From positions 1,693,609-1,757,608 of the forward strand of contig FJUW01000007.1 of NCBI GenBank assembly GCA_900074885.1: a stretch of DNA of 64,000 nucleotides. Reading direction: 5' to 3'. Position 1 is the stretch's first letter. Each line of letters opens with the position of its first letter. Source of the DNA: Rhynchosporium graminicola (lineage: Eukaryota > Ascomycota > Leotiomycetes > Helotiales > Ploettnerulaceae). A model generated the notes under the pieces. That model saw nothing but the letters and a program-made list of their open reading frames with translations. It was not told the DNA's origin and ran no database searches. Positions 60,652 to 64,000 of this stretch are shown in pieces. The position numbers were made by a program, and so were the translations under genes.

Positions 60652-63614
60652 CATAGTTCCGGGTTGAAGTGGACGATATTGGTGTATGATTGGACATCGC
60701 TTGAGCTACTTAGATGTCTTTGGGCCTTGCATGGAATCTCGTGAATTTGAGTTGCGCAAAAATTGAAGAGTATAAACAATATGCAATCCCTTCTCGAGTG
60801 TGAATTTCGCTAAACCCACTAAATAGAAGTTACAAGTGATAGACAGAAACTTTTATTTCCTCAGAGGTTCAGGGTACATACTTTAGACATCATTCGCGAT
60901 GCCTGTGGGATGACGCTCGGTAAACTTATGTCCAGCAAAGAGAGAATAGCAGGTACAATACGATTTTGCCAACCAAATCCGAAGTCACAAAGATATAACA
61001 GGACATTAATAGAAAGAACACCTCCAAGTCACAGAACTATCTAGTGACTTCGCTAAACACCACCTTGTGATGACGAGCGCACGACAAGTTTAAGATATTG
61101 CATTGCTTCGCCAGAAACGAATTGCATAGTATCAAGATGAGGTTTTGAGGACTTAGATAAATCCATCAATGTTGCCTCACCTAGATAATGTCATCGAAAA
61201 CTTATGTATTGAGAAATTATTTCTAAGCAATTTCCTACAATATTTACCTGACATAGATCAGAGATCTCGACTCTGACCTTGAATCAGTTTTGCATCAGAG
61301 AAAACCCACCTGCGATGTTCTAGAGAAATAGAAAGGAATTGGACAGCAGTCTGCATAGGCTGCACGCTCTGGGACGCGTGAAGCTCGAAGGGCTCCGTGT
61401 TTTGGTAAGCGAGTTGTGCCAAATATACAACGAAATAACGAGGTTTCGTCTACGGGGTGATGCATTGGTACCCACCGAAGAAACCCTTGTGAAGTGTGGT
61501 ACGTTGTGGCCTAGCGGGGCTTCCAACGTTTGTGCCACACATTCATTGGAGAAGGCATGGGCCTAGACCGTAGAAAAAAACCCAATCTCATCGAGATTTA
61601 TTACTTCGTTGGAGTGATCAATTCAAGGTGGTGTTTTTTTTTATATCTTTTTCAAATCTTTTGTTTTGTTTAGATCGAACTTCATATTTAAGCGAGAAAA
61701 CTCCAGACTGCCGCGGCAGGCGTTGAGCCAAAAGTCTATTGATAATTAACGTCGCAGCGTCGATGGCTGGTCTTATCTCTCTAAGTAGTGTCTCCTCGGT
61801 TATATCAAATTAAAACAGACCATGCGTATTTATTTATGTCTTGCGAGAAGTAGCCCAGAAGTCGAAATCGCCGAGAATGATTTACCTTCACATCAGAAAG
61901 CCTGACTAATTTCGCTATTGATACTAGTATTATAATACTCGTCAGCTAACGCGACTGATTCTTATAGATAAAACAACATCATATATATGGCGAAAGAATG
62001 AGTTCTTGCGGTGAATTTGTGTACTGGTGCCCCACAAGAGACAGCTTCGATCGCTTGCGGCACGTGCTTGCCCGGCGAACTTACGCATTATATAAGTGAC
62101 ATTGGAAGACTCTATAGATCTTCCCAGAAGCTCTCACCTCACTTCTTTAGAGTATCCACTTAGCATTTGATTCTATCAATTATAATTGCTTTTTGTGGCA
62201 CATCCAGACTACCGAAGAGAAGCCGTTCGCTAAGCGAGAAAAACGTAAACAGTCATATAACAATTAAGCTTAACTAGACTGGTTCAAGTGCTTGAGACGT
62301 ACATCTATATCCTTCTGGATCGACTTTAATTCTGTAATAGAAAGATTATGCATGGGAAAATAAGTGAAAGATCTAGCTGTCCTCAGACCATTTGATTTTT
62401 TTCGTTCTACTCTTGTCTGCTGAGGTGAGTTTTCAGATTATAACCAGCAATGACAAAGCCAGGTCATTTAGCAAGCAGTAACATTTCTCTAAGTTATTCA
62501 AGCTGCGGTAAGACGTACATAAGAACGAAACTTCAAACTAGAAGCCGATGGGCCGGTGCAATCGGGTTAGTGGCTCAAATGAAATGAGGGCTTTTCCGAG
62601 TACTAAAGAATTTAGGAAGTCTTACTACTCTTACTCCTAAAATTTATATTAGCTTTCTTAAATATGGAACTTATTTTATAACAGAGCTGTTCGGTGTTTA
62701 TCGAGAAAGAGATGAAGACTCGTGATGAGGTCCATCACGACGAAATCTAATCTTCTTTGAGGCTAGCGCCGGAGCATTGTCAAACACGAAGAAATGTCGC
62801 GCGGGCATAGCCTCCTGTAACTGTCCTCTTCCAACATCCAATGAAACATGAGGCTGCAAGTTGTAACAAGTTGCATATCAAATGATTTGGTTCAACTCTT
62901 GCCACCACAAGACAGTAGATCTTGAAATGGCCATGTTCCAGGTGCAAGCTAGTGAAGACAGCAATCAAGCTATATCCATAGCAAGATGACAAGCTTTCCG
63001 AATCGACGCTTCTAAATGACTGGCACAGAGAAAGCTTAGGCTAGTCTAGTATGATTGACATTCCAAATCGAGGTCACGAGTTGTTCGGATGATTTGCGAC
63101 CATGCGCCTATTTGCGGTCGTTCAAAATCCTGGGTTTGAGCTGGCTCCTATGCGATCTGTTTCATGATAGAATCACACCAGCCAATCGAAGCCATTAGGT
63201 GGGATGAAATCAGGGGTTCTTGTTTCGAAACGGAAATAGCGCGGCGGGAAACCAGCAAGTGTTGATTGTCGCAGAGCCGATGTCAATGCGAAGGCACGTT
63301 CTTCCGAGCGTTCCTGTACCAGCATAAGTATGGAGATTCCCTCCCTTGCGCTGAAGTTTAAAACTCTGTGTGTGTGTGCAAACTCTGTGTGTGCGAATTT
63401 CTGAAAGTCGTTCCCTTTGTGGTAGATGGAGAACGGCCTTCAACAATTCATTCATTTACTTGGCTTACAGCGAAGAAAAACCTACCCAGGAACTTTTACC
63501 TCGTCTCTGCATTTTGGGGTTTCCGCAGCTTTGATTTGTTCTTGATTTTCGAAATGACTGTGTGAAAGGATGCCAGTTTAGAGAGGTGCAAGGACATCGA
63601 GGACGGTTACTGAC
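60652..63614. other. Gene-poor intergenic stretch
   Basis: No gene supported in 3 kb. Open frames are short and stop-rich. A (GT)n run lies near 63367-63378. Confidence 0.5.
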
Positions 63615-64000
63615 ATGATGCATTTTCTTCAGCCGGTCAAGTCGCTGGATATCATTCGAATCCTCCTTTGGGTATTTGGTAGGTCTCAGATATTCGTCTC
63701 TTGACTTATATAATCGCTAAAATCCACCAGTCGTATCTGTGTCCGCGGCTGGTTCGAACGAAACCACCTTCAGCATCTTCCAAAATAGCAATGTGCCTCT
63801 ACGAATTCTACCTCTAGGAAACTCCATCACATTTGGATTTCAGAGCACCGATGGAAATGGTTATCGAAAGCGTTTGCTAGAGAAGATTACTATCAGTGGA
63901 CCTGCTCAATATATTGGATCCGTCCTGGCCGGGAACATGACCGACAACCACAACGAAGGTCATCCAGGAGCGATCATTACCGAGATCAGCAATTACTCTC
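63615..64000 (+). CDS. Secreted SGNH/GDSL-type hydrolase (5' part)
   Basis: Exon 1, 63615-63678, and exon 2 from 63731, run off the window end. The 52-bp intron (GTAGGT...CACCAG) keeps frame. The start could be either of two adjacent ATGs (63615 or 63618). The N-terminus contains a hydrophobic stretch ('IIRILLWVFVVSVSAAG') fit for a signal peptide. 'LRILPLGNSITFGFQSTDGNG' minus its last base reads as block I of SGNH hydrolases, with the nucleophile Ser in 'GNSIT'; most relatives have Asp where this has Asn. 'YIGSVLAGNMTDNHNEGHPG' contains the expected G-x-x-x-x-G and 'N.NEGHPG' strands of the fungal secreted branch. These enzymes deacylate esters, often on plant polysaccharides. The rest lies outside the window. 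Confidence 0.82.

Overview
The window is nuclear DNA of a filamentous ascomycete. Many genes have short introns (45-81 bp, GT...AG, often with a CTAA-type branch site). The gene set is that of Pezizomycotina: SET2, ELP3, AP-2 mu, VPS5, TAF5, MED11, mitochondrial bL31, succinyl-CoA ligase alpha, and secreted plant-cell-wall enzymes with a fungal CBM1. Repeat flavour and the Elongator, Mediator and CAZyme sequences fit Leotiomycetes (Helotiales-like), but that placement is inference. There are no bacterial operons, CRISPR arrays, rRNA or convincing tRNA genes. Every gene model was built by reading splice sites by eye. Exon borders are exact where stated but untested by RNA.

Layout. 0-1.6 kb: a secreted arylsulfotransferase-family gene (minus). 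1.6-7.4 kb: no supported gene. 7.4-8.7 kb: an AT-hook protein (minus), diverging from SET2 (12.7-15.7 kb, plus) across a 4-kb region packed with microsatellites. 15.8-22.5 kb: gene-poor. 22.5-31.3 kb: a plus-strand run of AP-2 mu, a single-pass membrane protein, LSC1 (seven exons, two of them 26 and 29 nt) and ELP3. 34.0-40.5 kb: a 14-exon GH74 xyloglucanase with C-terminal CBM1, then an LPMO-like secreted protein whose mature N-terminus is predicted to be histidine. 41.6-43.1 kb: a decayed cytochrome P450.

44-46 kb: a minus-strand locus with a J-domain-like C-terminus whose 5' half resists a clean gene model. 46.4-57.8 kb: the densest block, with a flavin reductase-like protein, bL31m, VPS5, TAF5, MED11, a DUF7587-like gene with an in-frame stop, and a GNAT acetyltransferase. 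60 kb: a coiled-coil protein. 63.6 kb to the end: the 5' part of a secreted SGNH/GDSL hydrolase, cut by the window edge.

How the genes relate. Several act in transcription by RNA polymerase II: SET2 (H3K36 methylation behind the polymerase), ELP3 (Elongator), TAF5 (TFIID/SAGA) and MED11 (Mediator head). TAF5 and MED11 diverge from one 366-bp promoter. AP-2 mu and VPS5 serve endocytic and retromer sorting. GH74 and the LPMO-like gene are neighbours and could act together on plant cell walls. I found no clear new multi-gene system. The most useful new observations are a hidden first exon of TAF5, two loci with in-frame stops in otherwise continuous reading frames, a P450 relic that still carries a recognisable haem loop, and a perfect hairpin just after the SET2 stop.
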